This document shows positions 1-5,570 of a stretch of DNA of 5,570 nucleotides, piece after piece (position 1 is the stretch's first letter; every line of letters begins with the position of its first letter). The stretch is from the NCBI GenBank assembly GCA_014729445.1, contig WJJX01000133.1:1-5570 (forward strand), in the 5' to 3' direction. The stretch is from Candidatus Moraniibacteriota bacterium (GTDB lineage: Bacteria > Patescibacteriota > Minisyncoccia > CAIUEV01 > JAHKAQ01). The translations under genes were made by a program, and so were the position numbers. The notes under the pieces were generated by a model that did not search any database, was not told where the DNA came from, and worked only from the letters and a program-made list of their open reading frames with translations.

Positions 1-220
1 GATGAGTTCAAAAGAACAAAAAAGATACGAGTTGTTTAAACAAGGGATTTTGGCCTATCAACAAAAAAAATGGCCAAAAGCCAAACAGATCTTTGCCGAA
101 GTGCTTAAAATTTTCAAAAATGACGGTCCCAGTCAAGTTTATCTTTACCGGTGTGAATATTTTATTAAGAATAATCCGCCCAAGGACTGGGATGGAATTT
201 TTAGGATGAAAACCAAGTAA
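1..220 (+). CDS. C-terminal TPR end of a CHASE2-type class III adenylate/guanylate cyclase (5' partial)
   Basis: Only the last 72 codons are in the window. The frame is open to the left edge, and the ATG at position 2 has no visible ribosome binding site, so it is probably an internal Met. The peptide has a TPR-like helix pair (GILAYQQKKWPKAKQIFAEV, about residues 15-34), followed by DGPSQVYLYRCEYF and the closing NNPPKDWDGIFRMKTK. From memory of the family, the series 'DGPS..YL.RC..F...PP.DWDG.F.M..K' is the usual C-terminus of membrane cyclases built as CHASE2, transmembrane segments, class III cyclase domain and TPR. Such enzymes make cAMP (less often cGMP) in the cytoplasm in response to an envelope signal. 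The catalytic domain is outside the window, so activity and substrate cannot be judged. The gene ends 27 bp before the FecR-domain gene on the same strand, so an operon is likely. The alternative is a small stand-alone TPR protein starting at position 2, which I consider less likely. Confidence 0.72.
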   Translation, partial: MSSKEQKRYELFKQGILAYQQKKWPKAKQIFAEVLKIFKNDGPSQVYLYRCEYFIKNNPPKDWDGIFRMKTK

Positions 221-247
221 CTTTAATTTCAAAGATTAAATATTTGA

Positions 248-2161
248 ATGCAAATTCCGGAATCAAAAGATGATCAAAAAACACCCAAGAAAAAGGAAAA
301 AAGAAGCTTGGCCTTTCAAAGTAAAGAGCATGGTAAAGCCGACAAAAAATTAGATCCTAAAATAAAGAGATTGGAAAAAAGAAAACCGGGGCTGGGTTTC
401 CTAAAAAGGGTTTTCAAATTTTTAGCCAGACCCGGCTGTTTTCTTTACGGTTGCTTTATGCAGGTTGTTTTTTTTAGCGCGTTTGTTTTGATAGGCGGTT
501 TGTTGGTTTATTCCTTTTTTATTAAGGAAAAGGTTGAAAAAAAGCTGCCCAAAGCGACAGTTTTAAGTATGGAAGGCAAGGTTATGATCAAAAAGAAAAA
601 TCATTTTAACTGGGATCATTTGGAAAAGGATATGGAAATTGGAGAAGGAGACTTAATCCAGACAGGGGATAAAGGCAAGGCAACGCTTGTGTTCTACGAC
701 TCCTCCTGTGCTCATATAGGGACGAACAGCGAAGTTTTGATTAGCAAACTTTATATAGATTCTAATAATCAATCCGATCAAAAGATCGGACTTAAGATCT
801 CGGTCGGTAAAGTCTGGTCCAGGATTTTTCAGTTAATGGATAAAAATGCCAGTTACGAAGTGGAGTCCAGTAATACGGTGGCCACGGTTAGAGGAACCGC
901 TTTTGATTTTGTAGTCTCCCAGGATCATTCGGTTGAAATTACGTCAATTGAAAGCGAAATAGAAGTCGCCTCTTTTAAACAAAAGGATTCAAGAAATGAG
1001 CGAGAGATTATTCAAAGGGGTTACCTGTTGGAGAATATGGAGATTAAAATTGATCAGAAGAATTTGGATGAGATCGGAAAACAGAAGTTGGAGGCTCGAA
1101 AAATAAAGGAGAGCAAGCTGCAAAGCGAAAGGTTTTTGGAAAATTTAAATCGAGATCAGGAATTCAAAGACTACCTTATCGAGAAAAAACAAAATCAGGT
1201 TAAAAAAAAGGCCGGAATTTTACCGGATTCCAGGCTCTACGAAATAGAGGAAAAACAGGAGGATTTTAATTTGAAAAATGAAGTCGACAAGGATAAATTC
1301 AGCAGTTATGTCAATCAAAGACTCTCCGAAATATATCTGTTGGGCGAAAAGGAAAAATTAGATCAGGCTTTTGGAGCAATGGAAAAATTAAAGATATATA
1401 TAAATAATAATTTTCACTATTTCAATGAGGAGGATAAGAGGTACATTGAACGGTCGGTTCAAAATCAATTGGCTGTTTTTTCGCTCTTAATGGCCGATAT
1501 CCTGCCGGGCTCCAGACTTTATGAATTAAAAGTCGAATTCGAGGAATTGCAACTAAATTATTTTTCCAGCGGATCAAACGTCGATTTTATCAAATTAAAA
1601 ATTCTGGAGAAAAGGATCAAAGAGGAGGAGAAATTAAAAAATCAGGGATCCCCGGAATTTTGTCGGGAAGTGAGAGATTTTTTGGCCGAAATTAACGATA
1701 TCTATGAAAAAGAAACTTCCAGAGGTCAAACTGATCTTTTAAAAAGAATCGAGTATTCCAAAGTCAAACTTGAAACAGCTCAAAATAATCATTGCCAGTC
1801 AAAAAAAGAAACCGAGCCAACCGATAAGGAATTCAAAGTTCAAGATTCAGATGAAGGTCCTAAGGATCAAAAGGAGTCTTTAGACAGTCAGGAAAAAGCA
1901 GAAATATTCGCTCAACAAAAAGCCAGGTTGGATGAATATCAAAAAGAAATGAAGCGTTTACTGGCCGAGGTTAAAAAACCCCAAAATAAAAAGCCAAAAG
2001 TTAAGGAAGTAAAAGCTCAGGTCCAAGAGGAGGTTTTGGATTTTAGACAAAAAATCAGAAGCAATCCAGTCGAATCCGTAGTAATCTCAGCCGGTCTGGG
2101 AGGATTTCTGGCTGTCCTTTTATTGAAAAGGAGGATTAAAAAAAATGATCCCAAAAATTAG
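248..2161 (+). CDS. FecR-domain membrane protein with two DUF5667-like repeats and a C-terminal anchor
   Basis: 637 residues. Residues 1-60 are very basic and presumably cytoplasmic. A hydrophobic segment spans about 65-91. A FecR domain follows at about 101-240: ATVLSMEGKV, then GEGDLIQTGDKGKATLVFYD, GTNSEVLI, GKVWSRI and the typical TVRGTAF near 213-219. Two modules opening with ILPDSRLYE (324-332) and ILPGSRLYE (418-426) start helical regions that resemble DUF5667. Residues 500-600 are Lys/Glu/Gln-rich and likely coiled. A second hydrophobic segment (about 608-626) is followed by KRRIKK, so both ends are predicted to be inside and about 515 residues outside. FecR domains are known as periplasmic sensing or partner domains of sigma regulators and also occur beside CHASE2 cyclases. 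No anti-sigma domain or sigma gene is visible here, so a partner role for the preceding cyclase is inferred. The ATG at 248 directly follows an in-frame TGA (245-247) and has no clear Shine-Dalgarno sequence. A TTG at 308 preceded by AAGGA is a weaker alternative start. The domain is secure; the function is not. Confidence 0.88.
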   Translation: MQIPESKDDQKTPKKKEKRSLAFQSKEHGKADKKLDPKIKRLEKRKPGLGFLKRVFKFLARPGCFLYGCFMQVVFFSAFVLIGGLLVYSFFIKEKVEKKLPKATVLSMEGKVMIKKKNHFNWDHLEKDMEIGEGDLIQTGDKGKATLVFYDSSCAHIGTNSEVLISKLYIDSNNQSDQKIGLKISVGKVWSRIFQLMDKNASYEVESSNTVATVRGTAFDFVVSQDHSVEITSIESEIEVASFKQKDSRNEREIIQRGYLLENMEIKIDQKNLDEIGKQKLEARKIKESKLQSERFLENLNRDQEFKDYLIEKKQNQVKKKAGILPDSRLYEIEEKQEDFNLKNEVDKDKFSSYVNQRLSEIYLLGEKEKLDQAFGAMEKLKIYINNNFHYFNEEDKRYIERSVQNQLAVFSLLMADILPGSRLYELKVEFEELQLNYFSSGSNVDFIKLKILEKRIKEEEKLKNQGSPEFCREVRDFLAEINDIYEKETSRGQTDLLKRIEYSKVKLETAQNNHCQSKKETEPTDKEFKVQDSDEGPKDQKESLDSQEKAEIFAQQKARLDEYQKEMKRLLAEVKKPQNKKPKVKEVKAQVQEEVLDFRQKIRSNPVESVVISAGLGGFLAVLLLKRRIKKNDPKN

Positions 2162-2200
2162 CCAAAGGTCGGGTTCAGGCCAATTTTTATTTATTTTTGT
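2153..2200. terminator. Bidirectional rho-independent terminator between convergent genes
   Basis: An 11-position stem pairs AAAAATTAGCC (2153-2163) with GGCCAATTTTT (2178-2188) around a 14-nt loop. There is one A.C mismatch when read on the plus strand, which becomes a G.U wobble on the minus strand. The plus-strand transcript continues into a T-rich run (2184-2199). The minus-strand transcript continues into TTTTTGGG and then a run of Ts. This fits a terminator serving both the FecR gene and the patatin gene. The left arm contains the FecR stop codon (2159-2161), and the right arm ends three bases before the patatin stop (2193-2191). The GC part is only three to four pairs, so strength is uncertain. 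Confidence 0.6.
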
Positions 2201-4434
2201 TTTTTGGGCATTAAAAAATCAAAAGCCCCTTTTTTAATGATCTTCTTGGTATATTCATAACCGAGTTTAATAATGTCATCTATGGCTTCAAATTCTAAGA
2301 TGCCGTATTGTTTGACCGGCGGTTTTAAGTAGATATCGGCTTGTTTTATAAGCTGATTTTCTTTGTTTAGGCTTCTTAAAGCCATAGAATTGCTTATAAT
2401 ATCCACTATGTTAGGAAAATTAATGTTTTTTTGAAAAGGGGAGATGCGGTTCCATAAAAAGCTCCAGGGGGTGGGGGATTTTTTAAAGTCCACTTTTAAA
2501 TTCTCTCTGCCGGTAACGTTGATGCCGATTACATAACCCCGGCTTTTCAGCTTCATAATATCGCAGGGAAAATTGTTGAAAATGCCACCGTCGACAAATA
2601 GTTTTCTATTAGTGAGCAATGGTGTGAATACGCCCGGAATGGAAATAGAGGCTCTTACCGCTTTTCTTAATAATCCCTTTTCATGAACATTCATCTTGGC
2701 GCGGGATAAATCGCTTGAAATACAGAAATAATTAATCCACAAATCGGTTATATCTATATTTTGGTAGGAGTTTTTAATCAAAGCGTCGATTTTTTTGCCT
2801 TTCAACAAGGATAACATGGGAATTGTATATTCTTTATGCGGTCTGATCTTCTGCCAGACATTTCGGTGAGTTTTTTCGATTTTTTTATAATTTTCTCCCA
2901 TAGCGTATTGAGCCGCTATAACGGCCCCCATACTGGTTCCGCCTATGTAATCAATCGGAATTTCAGCTTCGCTTAAAGCTCTAAGAACCCCGATGTGCGC
3001 TAAACCTTTGGCCCCGCCTCCGCTTAAAGTTAATCCGATAGCGTTTCCGGAAATAATCCTGGCTAATTTTTCAATATCCTGTTTTCTGCTCCATTTAATA
3101 TGAATATGTTTTTTAATCTTTCTTTTTTTTAACCATCTTTTTGTGCCCAAGGGAAGAGGACTGCCATTGGGATGAACAAGCACCAAATTATTACATGCAT
3201 GCCAGGCTTTCATCTTTTTTAAATAATTTTTCTCGATTTGACTCAATCCCGGATTTTTGGTCGCATTAGCTAAGAGGATTATTTTATCCGCTCTTTTCAA
3301 GACTTCTTTAGTCCAAGTGGGATTTTTAGGATTGGCTTCAAAAATTATAAAATTATAGTCGTTCTCCTGTTCGTCGAGCCAGGAAGTCATTCTGTAATAG
3401 ATAAAGCTGTCTTGATTGGAGCGGGAGACATTGGGAATATTTAAAAATTTATCGACTTTTTTATCCTTTAAAAGCAGAGTTGAACCATAACGGGAAAGAG
3501 ATCGTTCAAATCTGCGCATAAATTTTTGTAGTGGCAGATCCGAGGTTATCGCAACAACCGCAATATTTATATCTTTATCCTTATTTAAAGTCGAAATTTT
3601 ATTGTTTTTCAGACGTTTAACTATGGTATTGGCGATTTTTTTAAAAATCCAGGGATATTCTTTAATTACTTGTTCAAAATTTTTTTCCGATATTTTAATT
3701 AAATTCGAATCCCGAATTGCTTGAACCGAAGCCGAACGTTTCTCTCCGGTTAATAAGCCCATTTCGCCGACACATTCGCCTTGAGTAATTTCTCCGATTG
3801 TGGTTTCAAAGTCATTTTTGTTTTTCCTGTAAACTCTCAATTTACCGGTTATAATAAGATAAATACTATTGCCCAGGTCGCCTTCCTCAAAAAGTGTTTC
3901 CCCGCTTTTTAATTTCTTCCAGGAGGCCATTTTTTTAACGGCCGAAAGCATCTTTGGATTGACACTTCCAAAAATATTTTCAAGCACTTTATTTAAACTC
4001 TTGTTTTTAAATTTTTCTTCAATGTGTTTTATGAAACGTTTAGTGGAAGAAGGGCTGTCCTGTATTAATTGGTTGATTTCCTTTTTGGGGATTTTTAGTA
4101 ATATCGAATCTTTCAAAGCTTTAACTGTCGTCATTTGGTTGCCTTTAGTCAGAATTTCGAAATCACCCACCAACTGGCCGGCTTTTATTCGGTCGATTTC
4201 GCTTTTTAACCCTTGCGATCGAAGACTTTCGAGTTCGCCTTTGATTAGAATATAGAAATTATTGTGTCTGTCGTCCTGGGAATATAAAATGCCGCCGCTT
4301 TTGAGCCGCACCGCCTTTGCGCAGGCTTTTAATTTTTCCTCGGATTTTTTATCAAAAATTTCAAAAAAAGTTTTTAATTGAGGATTCTGGTTTGATAAAT
4401 CCACGTTATTGATCTTCATTAATAATATATTCAA
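2191..4434 (-). CDS. NTE-like patatin (lyso)phospholipase with two cyclic-nucleotide-binding domains
   Basis: 747 residues with no signal peptide or clear membrane segment. The order is: cyclic-nucleotide-binding domain 1 (about 20-120), domain 2 (about 150-260), an NTE-type linker (about 288-455) and a patatin domain (about 465-735). Patatin hallmarks are the oxyanion loop GGGAKG (472-477), the nucleophile motif GTSMG with Ser501, and DGG with Asp615, giving a complete Ser-Asp dyad. The linker has the NTE/PNPLA6-like stretches ITSDLPLQKFMRRFERSLS and YRMTSWLDEQEN, so this is the full NTE layout and not just a patatin with an added domain. Family members hydrolyse (lyso)phospholipids, commonly lysophosphatidylcholine in eukaryotes; the bacterial substrate is unknown. 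Domain 2 keeps the cassette GEMGLLTGEKRSAS with Glu224 and Arg233, while domain 1 has Asp91 and Gln100 at those positions. The start is TTG at 4434, chosen because AGGAG lies 5 nt upstream; the ATG at 4419 is 20 nt from it. The gene has its own promoter and leader and converges on the FecR gene. Confidence 0.93.
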   Translation of the reverse strand: MNILLMKINNVDLSNQNPQLKTFFEIFDKKSEEKLKACAKAVRLKSGGILYSQDDRHNNFYILIKGELESLRSQGLKSEIDRIKAGQLVGDFEILTKGNQMTTVKALKDSILLKIPKKEINQLIQDSPSSTKRFIKHIEEKFKNKSLNKVLENIFGSVNPKMLSAVKKMASWKKLKSGETLFEEGDLGNSIYLIITGKLRVYRKNKNDFETTIGEITQGECVGEMGLLTGEKRSASVQAIRDSNLIKISEKNFEQVIKEYPWIFKKIANTIVKRLKNNKISTLNKDKDINIAVVAITSDLPLQKFMRRFERSLSRYGSTLLLKDKKVDKFLNIPNVSRSNQDSFIYYRMTSWLDEQENDYNFIIFEANPKNPTWTKEVLKRADKIILLANATKNPGLSQIEKNYLKKMKAWHACNNLVLVHPNGSPLPLGTKRWLKKRKIKKHIHIKWSRKQDIEKLARIISGNAIGLTLSGGGAKGLAHIGVLRALSEAEIPIDYIGGTSMGAVIAAQYAMGENYKKIEKTHRNVWQKIRPHKEYTIPMLSLLKGKKIDALIKNSYQNIDITDLWINYFCISSDLSRAKMNVHEKGLLRKAVRASISIPGVFTPLLTNRKLFVDGGIFNNFPCDIMKLKSRGYVIGINVTGRENLKVDFKKSPTPWSFLWNRISPFQKNINFPNIVDIISNSMALRSLNKENQLIKQADIYLKPPVKQYGILEFEAIDDIIKLGYEYTKKIIKKGAFDFLMPKKQK

Positions 4435-4439
4435 TTTAA

Positions 4440-4444
4440 CTCCT
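4440..4444 (-). promoter_or_regulatory. Ribosome binding site fixing a TTG start for the patatin gene
   Basis: The minus strand reads AGGAG, then the 5-nt spacer TTAAA, then TTG (4434-4432). The first in-frame ATG (4419-4417) is 20 nt from the AGGAG, too far for normal initiation, so TTG is the preferred start. Confidence 0.75.
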
Positions 4445-4470
4445 ATTAAGTTTATCCTTCAAATATTTTC

Positions 4471-4523
4471 CCCGCCAGTCTGAAAACCGGAATTTTCTAA
4501 CTGGGAACCGGCGCTGGGGCGGG
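4471..4523 (-). other. GC-rich folded element in the patatin mRNA leader (candidate cis-regulatory RNA or palindromic repeat)
   Basis: In a very AT-rich spacer, 34 of the 54 bases at 4470-4523 are G or C. On the minus strand, CCAGTTAGAAAA (4504-4493) pairs with TTTTCAGACTGG (4486-4475) around the loop TTCCGG, giving 12 positions with one G.U wobble and one A.A mismatch. Read on the plus strand, the wobble becomes a C.A mismatch and A.A becomes T.T, so the fold is better in the minus-strand RNA. An outer stem is possible between CCCG (4523-4520) and CGGG (4474-4471). A mutually exclusive pairing of CCCGCC (4523-4518) with GGCGGG (4476-4471) is also possible. No U-run follows, so it is not a simple terminator. 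It resembles no riboswitch class that I recognise. A dispersed REP-like repeat is the main alternative. Confidence 0.45.
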
Positions 4524-4565
4524 ACGTCTAATTTAATAATCCTTTATGATTTTATTATTTTTATA

Positions 4566-4594
4566 ATTTTAACATATTCTAAGCTTTCACTCAA
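4566..4594 (-). promoter_or_regulatory. Predicted sigma70-type promoter of the patatin gene
   Basis: The minus strand reads TTGAGT (-35, 4594-4589), a 17-bp spacer, then TAAAAT (-10, 4571-4566). TG lies one base before the -10, giving an extended -10 element. The -10 matches the consensus at 5 of 6 positions and the -35 at 4 of 6. Transcription would start near 4559, giving a leader of about 125 nt that contains the GC-rich folded element. AT-rich DNA yields chance matches, but the spacing and extended -10 make this the best candidate in the spacer. Confidence 0.55.
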
Positions 4595-4605
4595 GTATAT
4601 TTGGC

Positions 4606-4622
4606 TAAAATAAGCTATTTTA
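4606..4622. promoter_or_regulatory. Dyad 1: candidate operator just upstream of the patatin -35
   Basis: A perfect inverted repeat: TAAAATA, the spacer AGC, then TATTTTA. Its centre is at 4614, about 55 bp upstream of the predicted transcription start. It shares the pattern AAAT-N-AGCT-N-TTT with dyad 2, and its AGCT (4613-4616) lies exactly 21 bp from the AGCT of dyad 2. The binding protein is unknown. Confidence 0.4.
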
Positions 4623-4625
4623 TTC

Positions 4626-4644
4626 TGTAAATCAGCTGTTTACA
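4626..4644. promoter_or_regulatory. Dyad 2: candidate operator TGTAAA-N7-TTTACA
   Basis: An inverted repeat of 6-bp arms TGTAAA and TTTACA around TCAGCTG, centred about 76 bp upstream of the predicted transcription start. Its AGCT (4634-4637) is 21 bp from that of dyad 1, placing the two sites on the same face of the helix. The spacing does not match the CRP consensus (TGTGA-N6-TCACA), so I do not assign a regulator family. Confidence 0.4.
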
Positions 4645-4684
4645 AAATATTGGTTTAATTTTGTTTAAGTAGGGAAATGATCTG

Positions 4685-4723
4685 AAAAAACTTAAATTAT
4701 ATGCTTAAATATAAGTTTTTTTT
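4685..4723. terminator. AT-rich terminator-like stem downstream of the helicase gene
   Basis: A perfect 10-bp stem pairs AAAAAACTTA (4685-4694) with TAAGTTTTTT (4712-4721) around a 17-nt loop. In the minus-strand transcript it would sit about 95 nt after the helicase stop and end in a run of Us. Only one pair is G-C, so the stem is weak. It may help separate helicase transcripts from the patatin promoter. Confidence 0.3.
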
Positions 4724-4798
4724 AATTTATTAAAGAATTAGAATAAAATCATAATTTGTAGAAATATAATTACAGATCCAGTTTTTGTTAAATTAATT

Positions 4799-4815
4799 TC
4801 AATTAAAAAAATTGA
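4799..4815 (-). repeat. Short AT hairpin directly after the helicase stop codon
   Basis: The arms TCAATT and AATTGA pair perfectly (6 bp) around a 5-nt loop, abutting the helicase TAA (4818-4816). There is no good U-run on the 3' side and only one G-C pair, so terminator function is doubtful. Such a repeat could also arise by chance in AT-rich DNA. Confidence 0.2.
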
Positions 4816-5570
4816 TTAAAACAAGGAAGTTTGTTGCTTTTTGATTTCTTGCCTTCTAAGCTTTTTTTTGATTTTTTCTAATTTGGGGTCGATTATTTTT
4901 TTCAGAAAAGGGGAGGCGATAACTTCTAAAAAATCGGATTTTTTTGCTTTTCTATTTTTAAGTCTGTTTTTGGCTCTAATTAGATAAACGTTGTTTTTGG
5001 CTCTGGTTAAAGCCACGTAAAACAAACGTTTTTCCTCTTCAGGATCAGCTTCTTTTTTTAAATAAGGTATATAGCCTTTTTCAAAACCGATTAAAAAAAC
5101 GTACTTGAATTCAAGCCCCTTGGCGGCATGCATTGTACATAAAGTTACTTTTTTGGCTTCCTGGTCAATATAATTATTGTCTTTCAGCCTATAAAACAGA
5201 GAAATAAGGGATTTTAAAGTGTCTTTTTCTCCCTCGAACTCCATAATCGTTTGATTCAGCCGCTGTAGATAAATCGATTTGTTCGGCTTTTTGAGCTCGT
5301 TTTCCAATTTGTTAAAAGATTTAATGATTTTTTGAATGATAAGCTCCAGCCTCTTTGATTTCATTTTTTTTAAACTTGCGATTTGCTTTAAATATAGATT
5401 TAATTTTTTCCACTGTTTCGAAGTTAAATTTAAATGCGAATTTTTGGGGTTTGAAAACACCGCCTGCTTTTTTAGGATTTTTGCTATTTTTTCATTTTCT
5501 ATAGATTCGATCTTTTTTATGATTGCTGGATCTAAATTGGAAAATTTATCGATAGTTATGGATTTTAAGC
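4816..5570 (-). CDS. UvrD/PcrA-like superfamily 1A DNA helicase, C-terminal part (5' partial)
   Basis: The frame is open from the right edge of the window to the TAA at 4818-4816, 250 codons in all. The GTG at 5460 is internal: 36 further sense codons precede it, beginning LKSITIDKFSNLDPAIIKK. The visible part covers a helical, lysine-rich stretch (probably domain 2B) and the end of domain 2A. Counting from the GTG codon, motif V (TLCTMHAAKGLEF) is at 106-118, followed by VFLIGFEKGYIP. Motif VI (EEEKRLFYVALTRAK) is at 141-155 and contains the ATP-contacting arginines. Family members unwind DNA 3'-to-5' in repair or replication restart; the Walker motifs lie outside the window. The tail is short and basic, without the Tudor-like domain typical of PcrA/UvrD, and ends QTSLF, which resembles the sliding-clamp-binding pentapeptide QL[S/D]LF. 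Helicase identity is secure; the subfamily (UvrD, PcrA, Rep or other) is not. Confidence 0.9.
   Translation of the reverse strand, partial: LKSITIDKFSNLDPAIIKKIESIENEKIAKILKKQAVFSNPKNSHLNLTSKQWKKLNLYLKQIASLKKMKSKRLELIIQKIIKSFNKLENELKKPNKSIYLQRLNQTIMEFEGEKDTLKSLISLFYRLKDNNYIDQEAKKVTLCTMHAAKGLEFKYVFLIGFEKGYIPYLKKEADPEEEKRLFYVALTRAKNNVYLIRAKNRLKNRKAKKSDFLEVIASPFLKKIIDPKLEKIKKKLRRQEIKKQQTSLF

Larger units (their letters stand above)
4435..4815. other. 381-bp non-coding region between helicase and patatin genes
   Basis: No convincing open frame is present on either strand. On the minus strand, in the direction of the patatin gene, it holds a weak AT hairpin after the helicase stop, an AT-rich terminator-like stem, two AGCT-centred dyads, a sigma70-type promoter, a GC-rich folded leader element and the ribosome binding site. 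Apart from the GC-rich patch at 4470-4523, the region is strongly AT-rich. The individual elements are listed separately. Confidence 0.8.

Noticed and set aside
8..232. Open frame of 74 codons on the minus strand at the left edge
   Set aside because: It is antisense to the cyclase tail, whose plus-strand peptide has a clear family signature. It has no supporting features of its own.
3869..4255. Open frame of 128 codons on the plus strand inside the patatin gene
   Set aside because: It lies wholly opposite the cyclic-nucleotide-binding domains of a well-supported gene, has no recognisable domain, and looks like a chance antisense frame.
4562..4567. TATAAT on the plus strand as a promoter
   Set aside because: It has no suitable -35 at the right spacing and no plus-strand gene downstream. 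It overlaps the better minus-strand promoter.
4626..4644. CRP (cAMP receptor protein) binding site, tempting because of the nearby cyclase
   Set aside because: The arms lack the TGTGA/TCACA G-C pair, and the gap between TGTAA and TTACA is 9 bp instead of 6. It is kept only as an unassigned dyad.
4698..4703. Perfect TATAAT on the minus strand as a second patatin promoter
   Set aside because: The hexamer 17 bp upstream is a run of As with no -35 likeness, and the match falls in the loop of a terminator-like stem. Chance is likely in DNA this AT-rich.
5458..5460. GTG as the start of a 214-residue helicase-like protein
   Set aside because: The same frame continues open for 36 codons to the window edge, and a complete helicase needs its N-terminal Walker motifs. 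The GTG is internal.

Overview
The window is from an AT-rich bacterial chromosome with lysine- and isoleucine-rich proteins. It reads normally with the standard bacterial code: TGG is used for Trp and there are no in-frame TGA codons. No species can be named from the sequence. The gene types (a CHASE2-type cyclase tail, a FecR-domain membrane protein, an NTE-like patatin and a UvrD-like helicase) fit an environmental or candidate-phylum bacterium. There are no tRNA or rRNA genes, insertion sequences or CRISPR arrays.

Layout. Two plus-strand genes occupy positions 1-2161: the 3' end of what looks like a class III adenylate/guanylate cyclase with a C-terminal TPR, then a complete 637-residue protein with an extracytoplasmic FecR domain. 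They converge on a 747-residue minus-strand gene (4434-2191) encoding a cyclic-nucleotide-binding patatin phospholipase of the neuropathy target esterase (NTE/PNPLA6) architecture. The 29-bp gap at the convergence holds a hairpin that appears to terminate transcription in both directions. Upstream of the patatin gene is a 381-bp non-coding region. It holds a good sigma70-type promoter with an extended -10, two AGCT-centred dyads exactly 21 bp apart just upstream, a predicted ~125-nt leader with a GC-rich folded element, and a clear ribosome binding site in front of a TTG start. Beyond it is the 3' part of a minus-strand UvrD/PcrA-like helicase gene that runs off the right edge and ends in a sliding-clamp-binding-like pentapeptide.

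How the genes may work together. CHASE2 cyclases are often paired with FecR-domain proteins, and the patatin next door carries two cyclic-nucleotide-binding domains. The second has the key phosphate-binding-cassette residues and the first has lost them. A reasonable but unproven model is a local signalling module: an envelope sensor (FecR protein plus cyclase) makes a cyclic nucleotide, and the patatin, a predicted (lyso)phospholipase, responds to it and remodels membrane lipid. The patatin has its own promoter and a possibly regulated leader, so it is not co-transcribed with the cyclase. The helicase appears functionally unrelated.
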